Source: Parelaphostrongylus tenuis
Taxonomy: Eukaryota; Nematoda; Chromadorea; Rhabditida; Metastrongylidae
DNA: 64,000 nt
Direction: 5' to 3'
Assembly (NCBI GenBank): GCA_019055375.1
Contig: JAHQIW010004484.1
Span: 54,573-118,572 of the forward strand
In this document: piece after piece, positions 33,515 through 47,542 of the stretch
Layout of the letters: each line of letters opens with the position of its first letter
Numbering within the stretch: the first letter of the stretch is position 1
The notes under the pieces: model-generated
The model's input: the letters and a program-made list of their open reading frames with translations, nothing else
What the model was told of the DNA's origin: nothing
Databases searched by the model: none
Position numbers and translations under genes: made by a program

Positions 33515-35824
33515 CGTCTTAACATTTTTCTGCGTTCACGTCGTCAAATTTGTATCAATCTTAATAAACTGAGTGTGACACAGATTTAGTATAATTGAAG
33601 CCATCGCTAATAAGATCCTCTTGTTCCGTTCGACGTTCAGTATTTTGCACATTACTCAACATTATCAGATGACTATTTGTAACATCTCACCACCGCTTAA
33701 GCGGTTAAATAAGAAGAATTCTCGGTACTTTTACAATCGACCTCACGGGATAAAAAACCGATCCCTTCGCTGAAGAAGAGCTTCGCATAAGAGTGTTAGT
33801 AATAATTCAAAAGCTTAAATCTCTGGCTAGAGCCTTACCTGGCGGCTTTTCAAAAGTCTTTGCATAGTTCTGTAGCGTGAAGAATAAAATTATGTTCCAT
33901 ACGCACCACGCGTTTTTTGTTTTTTCTCGTTTATATTTCGCTGGACAAAACTCCTTTCTTGGACCGCTGGTGCACTTTCAATAGCACAAGTCCCGAGCAA
34001 CTTAAGAATGTGTTTGCTTTAGAGAAGCTCTTTTAATAGCGCTGTAGGAGAAAGAAAACATTTATGTTACACCTCGCCGGACAGGGCTCTCTCTTCACAC
34101 TATTAGTAATCATTCGATAGCGTAAGTTCTAATGATTTCAAGGCAGTGCCTATTTTCTGGAAGAACCGTTTCACTGCAGTGTAGCGGGGAGGATCGACTT
34201 TCACATACTCGGCTCCCTTGTTTACCGAATAATCTAAGGGCTGGATGCGTGGCGTTCGGTCGATGACCTGCTTCGCTAGATATGTGGGGTATAGCTTGTT
34301 ATTGAATTCAGAATTTTTTTCTCCATTTTGAAACAAACTCCAGTTAAACGGTTGACTCAGATACTACAAGATTTCTCTACATGTCCTAAGCTTTTCGTGC
34401 TTCCAGAGAATTATACGCATAATGAAAGTGAAGGCGCACGGCTGGTGTGAAACATGCCTTTATATTGTATGCTACAGCGTTATACAAGAGTTTTCTCGGA
34501 AAAAGGCCATATGTAGCTTTAGCCAGAGATTTAAGCTTTTGAATGATTACTAACACTCTTGTGAAAAGCTCCTCTCCAGCGAAACGGCTTGGTTTTTCAT
34601 CTCGTTCCGTCTAACGGTAAAATACCAAATTCTCATTAATAATACATAAATCCTTTTTCATGGTGCATCTCATCATTTAAGAGAAGCGCCACGGATAGTT
34701 TCCTTAATTCTTAATCTAATTTTCAACATGGAAACTTTTTGAATGTTGTGATAAACGTAAGTTCCCTTTGCAGCTTTAATCGTCAACTGTCGGCATGGAG
34801 TCGAAGCAAATCAAATGATACAGAAGTGACATCCAGACAATTGAAGCTCATTCGAAAGCATAACGAACTTGATGTAGAGCTTTATGATTATGCTCTTAAG
34901 GTTTTTGACCATCGTCTGGCAGCTGTTTCAAATCGATCGATGTCTGCAGTAAGTCTCTTTTGCACGTTAACAACCTTAGCGTACAAAGCAGCTTTTTATA
35001 ATATGTATATGTGGATATAATGAAAAAAGGATAAAGCTTTCGGGTTTTATGAATCCTTGATGCATGCACCTTGATATGCAATGAGTTACGGTGGTCTAAT
35101 GATGTTAAGTCAGAGATGATATCTTTTGAAAAATCTGGTCTCATTTTGCCAAAGCGGAAGAAATGAAAGGCCCAGTGAGTCCGGAGTATGTGATCAAACC
35201 TATGAGCGTGGTATATTTCAGTTAATTCCTAACCATTTCGTCAAGTAAATAGGCTTTTACGAATGTGACCGAAGATATACCAATTTTTGGCCTCGTTTAG
35301 GTGATTGAATGCATATCTGGTCTTTACAATGATTCGCGGTGGCCTACCGATGTATCTGGTGCTGCTTAACCCCGAAACAAGTGTGGTACGAATTTACCGA
35401 CCCCGAAAAGATGAAAGGATCGGTTAGCCATGAGCGCAAGATCGAACTATCGACCTTGTATGCGACGTAGAGCACCTCTAACCACTGCGCCGCAAGCCCC
35501 TCTCGCGAGTGTGATTACGAGCGCAATGAAAGTATTTAAGCGACATCCATCATAACTTCTTTTAAATTACGGCTAATAGATACTTTCATTGTAGCTGTTT
35601 TACCGTTTCAGATTAAAGAATCCGGTGGGCGTTTCACTCCGTTTGAATTCAAATCACATCCAACCCAAAGAAATGTGCAGTTCATTCGTCACGATGATGC
35701 TCGACGAGAACGAATATTCCGTAAATCAGAAAGCATGATGCTCAGTAACGCCGATTACGAGAGTGATGATGACGATGATCACTTCTTGAATGAAGACATG
35801 GAAGTCGAATTAGATTGGGTTTGA
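28916..35824 (+). CDS. hst-6: Heparan sulfate 6-O-sulfotransferase
   Basis: Golgi type II enzyme transferring sulfate from PAPS to the 6-O position of glucosamine in heparan sulfate. Exons: about 28919-28983 (signal anchor FIVFLFVILCTPAVYFIIG), 29076-29121, 30416-30581, 32039-32147, 32696-32808, 32892-33022, 33090-33200, 33275-33349, 34774-34948, 35612-35824, all phase-matched; near 400 residues (human HS6ST1 about 411). The PAPS 5'-phosphosulfate loop is VHIQKTAGTSF; CTCLRPNRPNE and WLFSRYSTGWLCGLHADFTE are family landmarks, and TFLREPISRFISEYRH is the 3'-phosphate site. The C-terminus is acidic (ESDDDDDHF). The start is uncertain: ATG 28916 is one frame off the anchor, so either one T too many is present or an upstream exon joins near 28901. 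Confidence 0.9.
31690..31830 (-). repeat. Partial SINE S2-related fragment in a sulfotransferase intron
   Basis: AAACAAGTCTGGTACCAGGTT and CCCGGGAGGGGTCGAACC echo the S2 body. Poorly delimited. Confidence 0.35.
33438..33513. repeat. (TA)n tract in a sulfotransferase intron
   Basis: About 75 bases of uninterrupted TA in the intron after the exon ending at 33349. Confidence 0.9.
33745..34610. mobile_element. Foldback family F1 copy in a sulfotransferase intron
   Basis: Left GTTAGTAATAATTCAAAAGC, right GCTTTTGAATGATTACTAAC, core CTTTTCGTGCTTCCAGAGAA. It is about 100 bp longer than the other copies, apparently by an internal insertion near 33910-34020. Confidence 0.6.
35300..35505 (-). repeat. 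SINE S2 copy, reverse strand, in the last sulfotransferase intron
   Basis: Head visible as TAGAGCACCTCTAACCACTGCGCCGC; body AACAAGTGTGGTACGAATTTACCGAC. Confidence 0.6.
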
Positions 35825-36099
35825 TACTTACTTGGGCATAGGATTGATAATTTAATAATTGATAAACGTGTTCACAGTTTGAATCTCATTCCCGGATTCC
35901 ATCACGATGTCTTGTATGTAAGCTTCTTTATGTGCCATGATTATGTCTATGCTTGATGAATTTTTTTGTTCATACTCAGTAAAGTTACGCTGTTATGTTG
36001 AGAAACGGACAAAAATTTATCAACGTGTACTTGCTCAATGTTTCGAACAATTGAGTCTACGAAAACAAAGAAAATAACTTAACAAAATCTCCTACAGTG

Positions 36100-38975
<2,876 letters not shown>

Positions 38976-40679
38976 GACACGATTACCGGTACTCTAAAAC
39001 ATTATGGTACAAAACTATGGTAGAATATTATAGATGTCGTCGTGTTTAGTAGTAAATAGTAGACGATTACGCGACCGCTGCTCAGCCACTGTATGATCGT
39101 AAACCAGATTTGCACAACACCGGCGACGATGATAGCATGGCGAAGTGATTAAATGCCGACTATTGGTGAACTCGCATAAATATGACTCACCAAATAAACA
39201 GTCGAACCGCTCGTATCCTAGCTATAGAGTGAGTCATACCCCTTCTATCCACCGCTTTTTATACTCGCTCAAAATGATGACATGCTTTGACCTATTAGGT
39301 CAACCAATCAAAATCCTCAGGGAACCGGCTGAACTGAGGATGGGTGGTACTGATCAGTCCCAGCAGGACAAAACAAGCGCCTGTACAGGACCTAACAGCT
39401 CAAAACATGTTAAATCTTTATGATTTTAGAGTTAGTATATGGTCGAATAGCATAACAACATTGTGCATTGTGAATCAAATCTTGATTCGATATTGCAACA
39501 AGGACATAAAGAACACGTCCCGGTTTTTAGCCTCGTTTAAGCCGATTGAATTCGTTGGTCACTATAATGACTTCCTGTGGACTACCGCTCTATCGGGTTA
39601 ACGCTGCTAAACTCTCAGACAAGTCTGGTATCAATTCCACCGATCCCGGGGGGATAGAAAGCTCGGTGACCTATGAGCGCAAACTCGAACCGTCCACGTA
39701 GAGCACCTCTCATCACTATGCCAGTGAATCCTCCACCATAGGTGTTCATAGCAACCAGTATGGCCACCATAAATAATCAAATAGAGGTGGGTCTTGGAGA
39801 GGGAACTAAACCATACCTTCCGTCCCATTTCACGACTATCGCCATGAATACCGTACACAATTACGATACTTACGAATTCACTGCCTTGCCCCAAATGATC
39901 TACCTAACGACTTGTACCTATAGTCCCTATAGGTCATGCAGCTAAATGGGAATTCTGGGAAGTTTCTACCACCACAAGAGATCTCATTATTCAACATCCA
40001 ACGCAGTCACGAAGTTAAAGCGCGCACTAGTCTTCCCGTTCTCTACCAGAACATTCTTCATGAACATGGACATTCCCCACCTTATCAAGAGTTTCTTTTC
40101 AAAACATTTATCAAACGCAATAACGCCAAATAAAATTTGATAACATGATTAACGAAATTCCTACAAAACATGGTTTATGTTAGAACTAAATTGTCAAGAA
40201 CGATTAACTGCTGTTGTTGTGATATTTCTCACATGAATCGACAGCATCTCGTTGGCGCGATAAGGTGAATAATTTCGTGGCAATCCGAAAGTATTGAACG
40301 CATGAAATGACTGGCAACGAGTCGTTACTATTTTCACTACTAACCAAGTTTCATATGAGCTACTTCTTTCACTAAAAAAAAAAATTCCCCTTAGACACTA
40401 CTGAGACTGAGGCTGTAAATCCCCTAATCCACAATCCTCCCTCAATAACAATAATCGTAGCTCAAGTGTCTGACATTCATAAACTTACCGAAAACTGAGC
40501 ATCTTTGATATAAACATGCAATATCACAACATTGTAAACTTGTCATAATCATTTAAAAGTGCTAGATACACACGTAGTCATGCAAACAGGTTTGAAAAAT
40601 GTGCAACCGTGGATCGCAAATTTTCTTTAATCCGAGTATGACAAATAACAATGTTAACAACGTTTCAAAATTAATCGAA
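38976..40679. other. Spacer between METTL26 and TCTP
   Basis: Holds a reverse S2 SINE at about 39490-39735 (AGAGCACCTCTCATCACTATGCC). Otherwise unrecognised; presumed METTL26 promoter and TCTP 3' UTR. Confidence 0.45.
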
Positions 40680-42413
40680 TTAGATCTTTTCGGAAATGAT
40701 GGCTTCCTTTATCAGCATCAACGTGGGAACTTCTTCACCATCAACATCTCGGTACTCTACAATTGCAACCTGACCGTCACCAGCGCCCTCTGCCATTCGT
40801 TCTCCTGAAACACATTATCGTACCACACGTATACAATGGAGGTGAAGCTGACTCACCAATAAAAAATTGCAGATTTTTCCATCGTTTCTTATCGAGAAGA
40901 GAAACAACCCAACCCTGAATCTTCTTCTTGAATGTATCCACTTCTTCTTTAGATTTCCCATTTTTTTCCATGTAATCAACAACCTTCTTCATGAATGACT
41001 TCACATAGGATTTAAACGTAGCTGGGTCCTCATAGCAATTCATTTCCTTAAAAAGCTGACATAATTGTCGACTCATAAGCTCACAAAACATTCAAGACAT
41101 TGAGATTTTGTGTTAGCTGACAATGATTTGCAGAAGCGATAGTACCTGACCATGTGAGAAACTTGCGAAGAAATTTCACCTAACCCTGCCATGAAAATGT
41201 ACACTTCAACAAGTCTTCGGAAAAGCCCAATTTTCATTGGTAACCCCGTGAAACAACGCAAACTTTTTCGACATGACACTTAAAGAGATGGACAAACCCT
41301 GCCAACAAAGACTGCCTTGTTTTTTTCAATGGAATGTATGGAAATAGTTCTTCTCAAAAAGATCGATGTCATATCTATGGCGAGAAAACTACTCAACCCT
41401 TTCGGAACCATGGACCCAGTCCTCCGCGTCTAGCCCCTAGCGTATTGCATCTAACCCCAACGTGCCATTGTTAGACGCAGCACGCTGGGGGTTAGATGCT
41501 GCATTAAACGCAGCGCATCCTTTTGTCAGACGCAACACGCTGAGGGTTAGAGACGCAAAGGGTTGTGCTCATGACCTCGAAAAGGTTTGAACAACGATAT
41601 TGCATGATTCTCTGTGCAGACGAACAAATAAATGGAATAAGAATGAGCCGTTTAAGAATCGTATCATAATGTATTAAACTAAAGAAATATTGACTCAATG
41701 AAACAACTAGAAAAGACACGGTTTGAAACAGCAACTTTCGAGAAAAGAGTGGGAAAAAAGCAAACTTTACTAAGTCGCGATTTCATCGTGGTCATAAAAA
41801 TTCACCGAATGTTTTCTCCTGCCGACATTGTGTTGGAAAAGAGTGTAACAAACTGCATTTTGGACACACTAGTTGTATATTCACGGACTAACTAACCTAC
41901 CACTAGTTTATGATTGAGTACAATGTCGATTCCACGTTCCACGTGCTCTTCAGTACCATTATCACCTTCTTCATCATCCTCAGCAGACGGGTTGGCTCCA
42001 GGTAACATAATTTCACCTTCCTTTCGAATAACATGCTTTCCCTTAAACTCATAGACGAGATCATCAACGAGTTTCATAGGGAACGAATCCGACGACAACT
42101 CATCATCTAAAATAAATGTAAATGCTCGAAAGACGAGGAGCACGTTTTGCATGTGTAAAAGAGTGAAGCACGGCGATAAATGATCTCGCAACTCAAATCT
42201 TACATCTCTTTGAAATAATTTACCACGGTTTGACTCGCTATGTAGCAATCATCCACACAGTTAGGAAGGAGTGAATGAATCACAAACACAAAACATGTCA
42301 GTGATCACCACAACTTCAATACTCAGTGTAAAATACTACACAGCTCAAGGAGCGTGGACAAGCATGTCGAAAAAAAAAAACCCACCAGTGAACACATCCT
42401 TGAAGATCAGCAT
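40680..42413 (-). CDS. tct-1: Translationally controlled tumour protein (TCTP)
   Basis: Small abundant cytosolic protein tied to growth control, translation and calcium/tubulin binding. Four exons: 42413-42386, 42106-41901, 41046-40857, 40804-40680; 549 bases, 182 residues, against 181 in C. elegans. The start MLIFKDVFT is canonical; then DDELSSDSFPMKLVDDLVYE, the acidic loop NPSAEDDEEGDN, the signature HVERGIDIVLNHKLV, KKIQGWVVSLLDKKRW and GQVAIVEYRDVDGEEVPTLM. No frame breaks. The ATG lies 182 bases after the ribosomal P0 stop on the same strand, behind a likely trans-splice acceptor at 42438, so it is probably a downstream operon gene. Confidence 0.97.
41395..41590. mobile_element. About 200-bp hairpin element (family F4) in TCTP intron
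   Basis: Ends AACCCTTTCGGAACCATGGA and GACCTCGAAAAGGTTT are inverted; inside, ATCTAACCCCAACGTGC pairs with GCACGCTGGGGGTTAGAT. Related copies lie at 48328-48540 and 57645-57855. Confidence 0.6.
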
Positions 42414-42437
42414 TGTAACAAGAGTTGCCTATGTTCC

Positions 42438-42447
42438 CTGAGTTAAA
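42438..42447 (-). promoter_or_regulatory. Candidate trans-splice acceptor upstream of TCTP
   Basis: On the minus strand TTTTAACTCAG ends 24 bases before the TCTP ATG, within the 182-base gap after the P0 stop. In nematode operons such sites accept a spliced leader. Not proven here. Confidence 0.5.
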
Positions 42448-42594
42448 AGATATTATGGCATTATTACTCTGACGATAATAGAAATATTCACAACAGCAAC
42501 ACAAAGTTTTCGATATAGATGGTAGACAACCGGAAATAGGAGATACACTATTAACAACAAACTTTATCAATGACAACAACAAGAGAATATCAGA

Positions 42595-43673
42595 CTAATC
42601 GAACAATCCAAAGCCAAGATCCTCGTCAGACTCCTCTTTAGGCTCTTCTTTTGCCGGCTCAGCAGCAGCAGTCTCAGCTGGGGTAGCAGCAGCAGCAGCG
42701 GGAGCAGCAGATACGGCAGCGAACTTGCTCGGATCTGCCAGGAATTCTTTTAGTTGAGCAGCTTCCTTAAAGTTCACGTCGGTGGCGGCAGCAATTCCGA
42801 ACATGTTCTGGACTCCTTTAGCCAACAAGTGAGGAACCGACGCAATGGTCGGATACTTGATGGCCAATGAAACGGCAGCCACATTACGAACTCCGCTCAT
42901 GAATCGTCTACGGAGTTCCTCGGTAGTCATGTCAAGAACCTCAGGAGAGTAAACACTTCCTTCGTCGTAGACCTGGACAACAACCAGCCCATATGAGAAA
43001 GGAGTCACACCAAGCATGTTGAGCAATGCAGCTTCGGATGCTCCAACTTTCTCTCCCTCTTTTATAAGATGCACCTCATTCAATATCTCAATAGTACCCC
43101 TGGCAATCTTTGTAGGAATTTGTAGCGCCTGGAAAAACGACGTCTTCTCTGGACCCATACCAGTGTTCTGCGGTGGAAGTTTGACATCGCATGGAGCGAT
43201 AGCACCTGCTTTAGCAGGAGCACCCTGAACAAATGCTTAAGGCGAAATGAAAAGGAAACGAACAACACTAAAAGAAAACCTACCCTTCTATTCTCTAACA
43301 ACTTTTTACGAATTTCGCTTAGATCTTCCTTGGTGAAAACGAATCCCACATTCTGCACGATATGTGGCAAGAGTTTCTCGAGAGACGGATTTTTTGAAAG
43401 ATGTCCACGAATCGCCTTGCGGATCATCGTGTTCTTACCCATCAAAATGACTGCGTGACCTTGAAAATATAATGAAGAGAAGAAACACAAGCGTAAACAA
43501 CTTCTGCTGAGAAAAAGAAAACTCGTACCTCTCATAGCCTGACGGATTTCTTGCATCTGCTTCGAGCCAACATTGTCCACTCCGACAAGAAAGCATTTTC
43601 CATACTGGTCGAATAGATCGATGAGCTTGACGAAATACTTGGCTTTCCAAGACGTTCTGTCTTCCCTAACCAT
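42595..43673 (-). CDS. rplp0: 60S acidic ribosomal protein P0
   Basis: Stalk base protein of the large ribosomal subunit that anchors P1/P2 and recruits elongation factors. Exons 43673-43529, 43459-43284 and 43224-42595 (951 bases, 316 residues, family-typical). Start [21 protein letters not shown]10-type core with [17 protein letters not shown]; central [20 protein letters not shown] and [20 protein letters not shown]; an Ala-rich hinge and the universal P-protein tail [13 protein letters not shown]. No frame breaks. It is the first gene of a likely two-gene operon with TCTP. Confidence 0.98.
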
Positions 43674-43854
43674 CGTGGTGTGTTAAGGATCGTGCTGAGA
43701 CGTTTTAAAGACGAACTGTAACAGTGTTGAGAAATTATGTTGTAAGATATAAATAAATGGGGACAGTTCCAGAGCAAAGTATTAGAACGAATGAGACACT
43801 TAACACCGCCATGAACGACTACGATATGATTCACATATACAAACAAGTAATATT
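43674..43854. promoter_or_regulatory. Presumed 5' flank of the P0/TCTP operon
   Basis: Short interval between the P0 ATG and the first repeat; no clear core promoter motif. It carries GTTTTAAAGACG and AT-rich DNA. Confidence 0.3.
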
Positions 43855-44945
43855 AGGTCTTCCCATAAATTTCGGTTCCTGAACAATAAAAACTAAATAT
43901 GTTAATCAGACGTAGGCTAAGTCCAATGATTTTGGTATCTTTCAATAGTGAAATTCAAACCAGTAGAGGATACGGATCAAAAAAATCAATGAAGTACGAG
44001 ATCACCGACAAGAGGGTTGACCAAAAGAAACATCCTACAAACAAGACCATCACTACCACCCAGGCGAGACATCTGACCAACACTGAACGGCGATCGAACG
44101 TGACGTCACGCCTAAACTAATTCGGGCCGTATTGTACGCGATCGATACGCAGTTAGCCATTACACAACGTCGACGCTCAGTTTCGACTTGGCGCCAAATT
44201 TGAGATGAGATTTTGCACTACTAGAAGACTACAGTACACCAATAATTTCACAGGTAATTTCTTATTCTTGTTAACACATGTTTGCGTCGGTTATATGCTG
44301 ATATCTTTGATAAGATATATGACGATGATAAGATATGATAAGATACGATGATAAGATAAGATATGATAAGATAAGATAGGGTGATAAGATAAGATATGAT
44401 AAGATAAGATACGATGATAGGATAAAATATGGGATTTCAAGAGTATTCCAGTGAGTTGCATATCGTCTCGACGACAGTCGCGGTCCGGCGGTTTCCCGAG
44501 GTGAGTTCTGTTTGATGTTCGGTTGACGACGACTATTAGGCATGATTTCTAGACGAATGAACCTAGTTAGTAGACTTAAACTCTTCCCACGGGAAATGCT
44601 AATGAAGTAGGGGGCCAGTTGATGGAACTTGGGCGATGATATGCAAAACTGACGACTAGGAAATGATTTGAGAGGTTCAAAGCTGGAGAGACAACAGTTT
44701 GGAGGACCAGTGGAGTTCGGGCTATCCACAGGAAGCTCCATTAGTCTTGCGCGTCGCTTCGCTAGTATTTCCCCCTACATTTTCCCGCCATTCGTGCATG
44801 AGCAGTAAAGAAATCTGTTTCTACGTCACCACTATCTAAGAGCAATTATGGGCAGGTTGTATATCAAAATTTTCGCAAGAAAATGTGGCAATAAATGGCG
44901 AAGTTTTTTGCTCTGGAGCCAAAACTCATAGAACCGACCTAGTAG
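43855..44945. mobile_element. Mariner derivative split by a GATAAG element
   Basis: Left end AGGTCTTCCCATAAATTTCG at about 43856 and right end CAAAACTCATAGAACCGACC at about 44922-44941 are the mariner family's termini. The right half reads FERFKAGE near 44670. In between, about 43960-44600 is a different element (GATAAG family) with copies at 45555-46090, 46800-47400 and 56236-56750, so one element appears to have inserted into the other. Confidence 0.55.
44300..44430. promoter_or_regulatory. Cluster of GATA-factor-type motifs inside the repeat
   Basis: At least ten overlapping or adjacent GATAAG words (several as TGATAAGATA) in about 120 bases. TGATAA is the core bound by nematode GATA factors such as ELT-2. 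It lies about 650 bases upstream of the P0 start. Function is inferred from motif density only. Confidence 0.4.
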
Positions 44946-45554
44946 TTCAAAAACCGAGTCATATGTGAAGGTTTTGCATCGCGTAAACTTTAGAGTGGCA
45001 AAATATACAGATCAGATCAAAGTCCTAGAAACGAATAAGCGTACCAATCTATCTTGATATTTAGCAATAGATAACGATACGAGAACTTCACGTTATAGCG
45101 ATATCTAAGAAACAGCCACGAAAAAAAGAGAACTAAGCTCTTCGCGTTGGTAAATCCTTGAGAAATGCGTCATGCCTTCGATTTGCGTAGAATCGCAGAG
45201 GTGATTTGAGTTCAATATCCGGCCTTTGCAATGATTCCCAATGGCCTAGCGATGGATTTATCAAGTCAGTACATCCTCCCAGACAAGTCTGGTACTATTT
45301 CACCGACCGCGGAAGGATGAAAAGCTTAGAGCGCCTTGAGCACGGGATTGCACCGCTGACCAACAACTGATAGAAGATGCGTGACGTAGAACACCTTTAG
45401 CCACTGCGCCACATGCGCTCTTCAAGCCAACTATCTAACAAACAACGCGAGAAAATCCGTAAATGAATCGATCGACGATCGAAGACGGTATATCCTGCAA
45501 AGGAGGACACAACTGATTTTTCACGTTAGCTACACGCAAAGCAACTCAGACAAG
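44946..45554. other. Spacer with reverse S2 SINE
   Basis: S2 at about 45130-45425 on the minus strand (GTAGAACACCTTTAGCCACTGCGCC). Nothing else delimited. Confidence 0.5.
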
Positions 45555-46090
45555 TAGAGGGTGGAGATCAAAAGATCGATACACCAGGAGATCACCGACA
45601 AGAGGTAGATCGAAAGAGACATCCTACGAACAAAACCACCACCACCACCCAGGCGAGACATCTGACCAACACTGCACGGCGATCGAACGTGACGTCACGC
45701 CTAAACTGATTTGGGCCCTATTGTACATGATCGTCGATACGCAGTTAGCCATTACACAAAGTGGACGCTCAGTTTCGATTTGGCGCCAAATTTGAAACGA
45801 GATTTTGTGCTCCCTGGGCCCTACAGTACAGTAAAGATATTGATTTTTTTTGATAACCTCCACTTTTTTGTAAACACATGTTTATGTCAATCATATACTG
45901 ATATTTTTGATAAGATAAGATTGATAAACTTCGATGACGTTGATAGGTATTAGTGAGTTGCATATCGTCTCGCCGGCACTCGTGATGCGTGGTTTCTGAG
46001 GTGTGCTCTATCTGGTGTTCGCTTGACAATTGGGCCTGATCTCTGAGGAAAATGAATCTTTAGTTAAAAGAATTAAACTCTTCCCATGGC
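45555..46090. repeat. GATAAG-family element copy 2
   Basis: Shares GAGATCACCGACAAGAGG, CGAACGTGACGTCACGCCTA, GATACGCAGTTAGCCATTAC and a short TTTGATAAGATAAGATTGAT tract with copy 1; ends near TTCCCATGGCAATGC. Confidence 0.6.
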
Positions 46091-46485
46091 AATGCTTTCT
46101 TTCGTTCTAGGATTTACTGCTTTCCCTCAGAGTTTACAATTATCAAAATACTGCGCACCTATAGAAAATTTTCAAAAATTTCGAAAACAATTACTTTCGA
46201 AATTTTGATATGACTGGATAGGTGGTGTCATGTAGAGACGCTGGGTGAATGTCCCCCTGCTCCTCATCGCTTTTAATGCGATTTACGGCCTTAAGGAGAG
46301 GCGTGGTGCAAAAGAAGTTGCGGTTTTTGCCGATTTCGACAAATCGCAGCAGCTCATCGGAGAACGCCTCGAAGTCGCGATTTCGGCCACGGTTCGCCGG
46401 GGAGGCCTTCCGGTGCCCCCCCCCCCCCCCCAAGTCACCTGACAGATTTTGCTCTTCGTAAGCCCTCCTGGATCCAAAAATACTA
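46091..46485. other. Spacer with a C14 run
   Basis: Poly-C at about 46418-46431; short open frames on both strands with no known domain. Confidence 0.4.
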
Positions 46486-46799
46486 CGTCATTCCTTCAGC
46501 TTTGGTACTAGAACAATAAACATCAGATTTCTCAACCAGAATTAGTTAAAATTACATGATATTGCTATCATTCAATAGTGCATTTCCTAGGGGACATTTT
46601 GGTATAGAATTTGCCCATATTTGTTTTGAGATGGAGATGTCGTGGGAAAAAATTCGCCTGCTACTCATACAGGAATGACGCGTAAACGTAAAGGATACCG
46701 AAGCAGCGCGAAGATCACTGGTGTATTTTACACAACATGGGGTAATAAATATTTCGTGAAGAAGAAAATGATACTGGATTTTCATGTAGGCTCCACCCA
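46486..46799. mobile_element. Left part of a mariner derivative
   Basis: Left-terminal region (TTTGGTACTAGAACAATAAACATC, then GGAGATGTCGTGGGAAAAAATTCGC encoding the WE.IR.LL start of the transposase) stops where GATAAG-family copy 3 begins. Confidence 0.5.
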
Positions 46800-47400
46800 A
46801 AGCAACGCAAACCGGTGGGGAATATAGATCAAAAAATCAATACAGCAAGAGATCATCGACAAGAGGTCGATCGATAGAACTCTAAGGAAAAAATCATACC
46901 TACCACCGGAGCAACAGACTTGGTGAACAACGAACGACGAGCTGGCCCGATGCCACGCCTAGACTGAATCGTGTCGCAAAACGTTCACACGATTTCACGT
47001 GTCGTCCGTGATCGATACGCAGTTCGCCATCATACGTAGTCGACGCTCACTTTGAATTTTGCGCCAGATTTGAATCGTGATTTTGTGCTAACTGAGCCCT
47101 GCAGTACAGTTGAGATATTGATTTTATTTGATCATCTCCACTTTTTTGTAAATACATGTTTATGTCGGTTATATCGTTTTTTTTTGGATAAGATAAGCTT
47201 GATAAGAATTGATGGTGTTTGATAGGTATTAGTGAGTTGTATATCGTCTCGTCTCGACGACACTCGTAGTGCGCTGGTTTTCTGCGGTGAGCTCTGTTCG
47301 GTGTTCGGTTGACAACGAGAATTAGACGTGATTCGAAGGTGAATGAATCTTTATTCAGAAGAATTCCCATGGAAATGCTCTTTCTTCTAAATCCAGAAAT
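46800..47400. repeat. GATAAG-family element copy 3
   Basis: Same order of landmarks as copies 1 and 2: GATCAAAAAATCAATACAGC, GATACGCAGTTCGCCATC, GGATAAGATAAGCTTGATAAG, ending near TTCCCATGGAAATGCTC. From about 47039 onward it is nearly identical to the element at 56356. Confidence 0.65.
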
Positions 47401-47542
47401 CCCTCTGGGATCGATCAAAGACGAGAGCTCTATCCTTAACGTTTTTTCTAGGGCCTACAAGACGCACTTCTGTTGAGCTGCCGACGCTCGTATTCCGAAC
47501 AACAACAAACCAAACGATCGGAATTCCAGTGAATTGAGCGTG

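Noticed and set aside
33027..33572. A 181-codon open frame ending in Tyr-Ile repeats
   Set aside because: It runs over true sulfotransferase exons in another frame and then through a (TA)n tract; not a separate gene.
44271..44741. 156-codon minus-strand frame with Leu-Ser-Tyr-Ile repeats
   Set aside because: It is the translation of the GATAAG tract and neighbouring mariner sequence.
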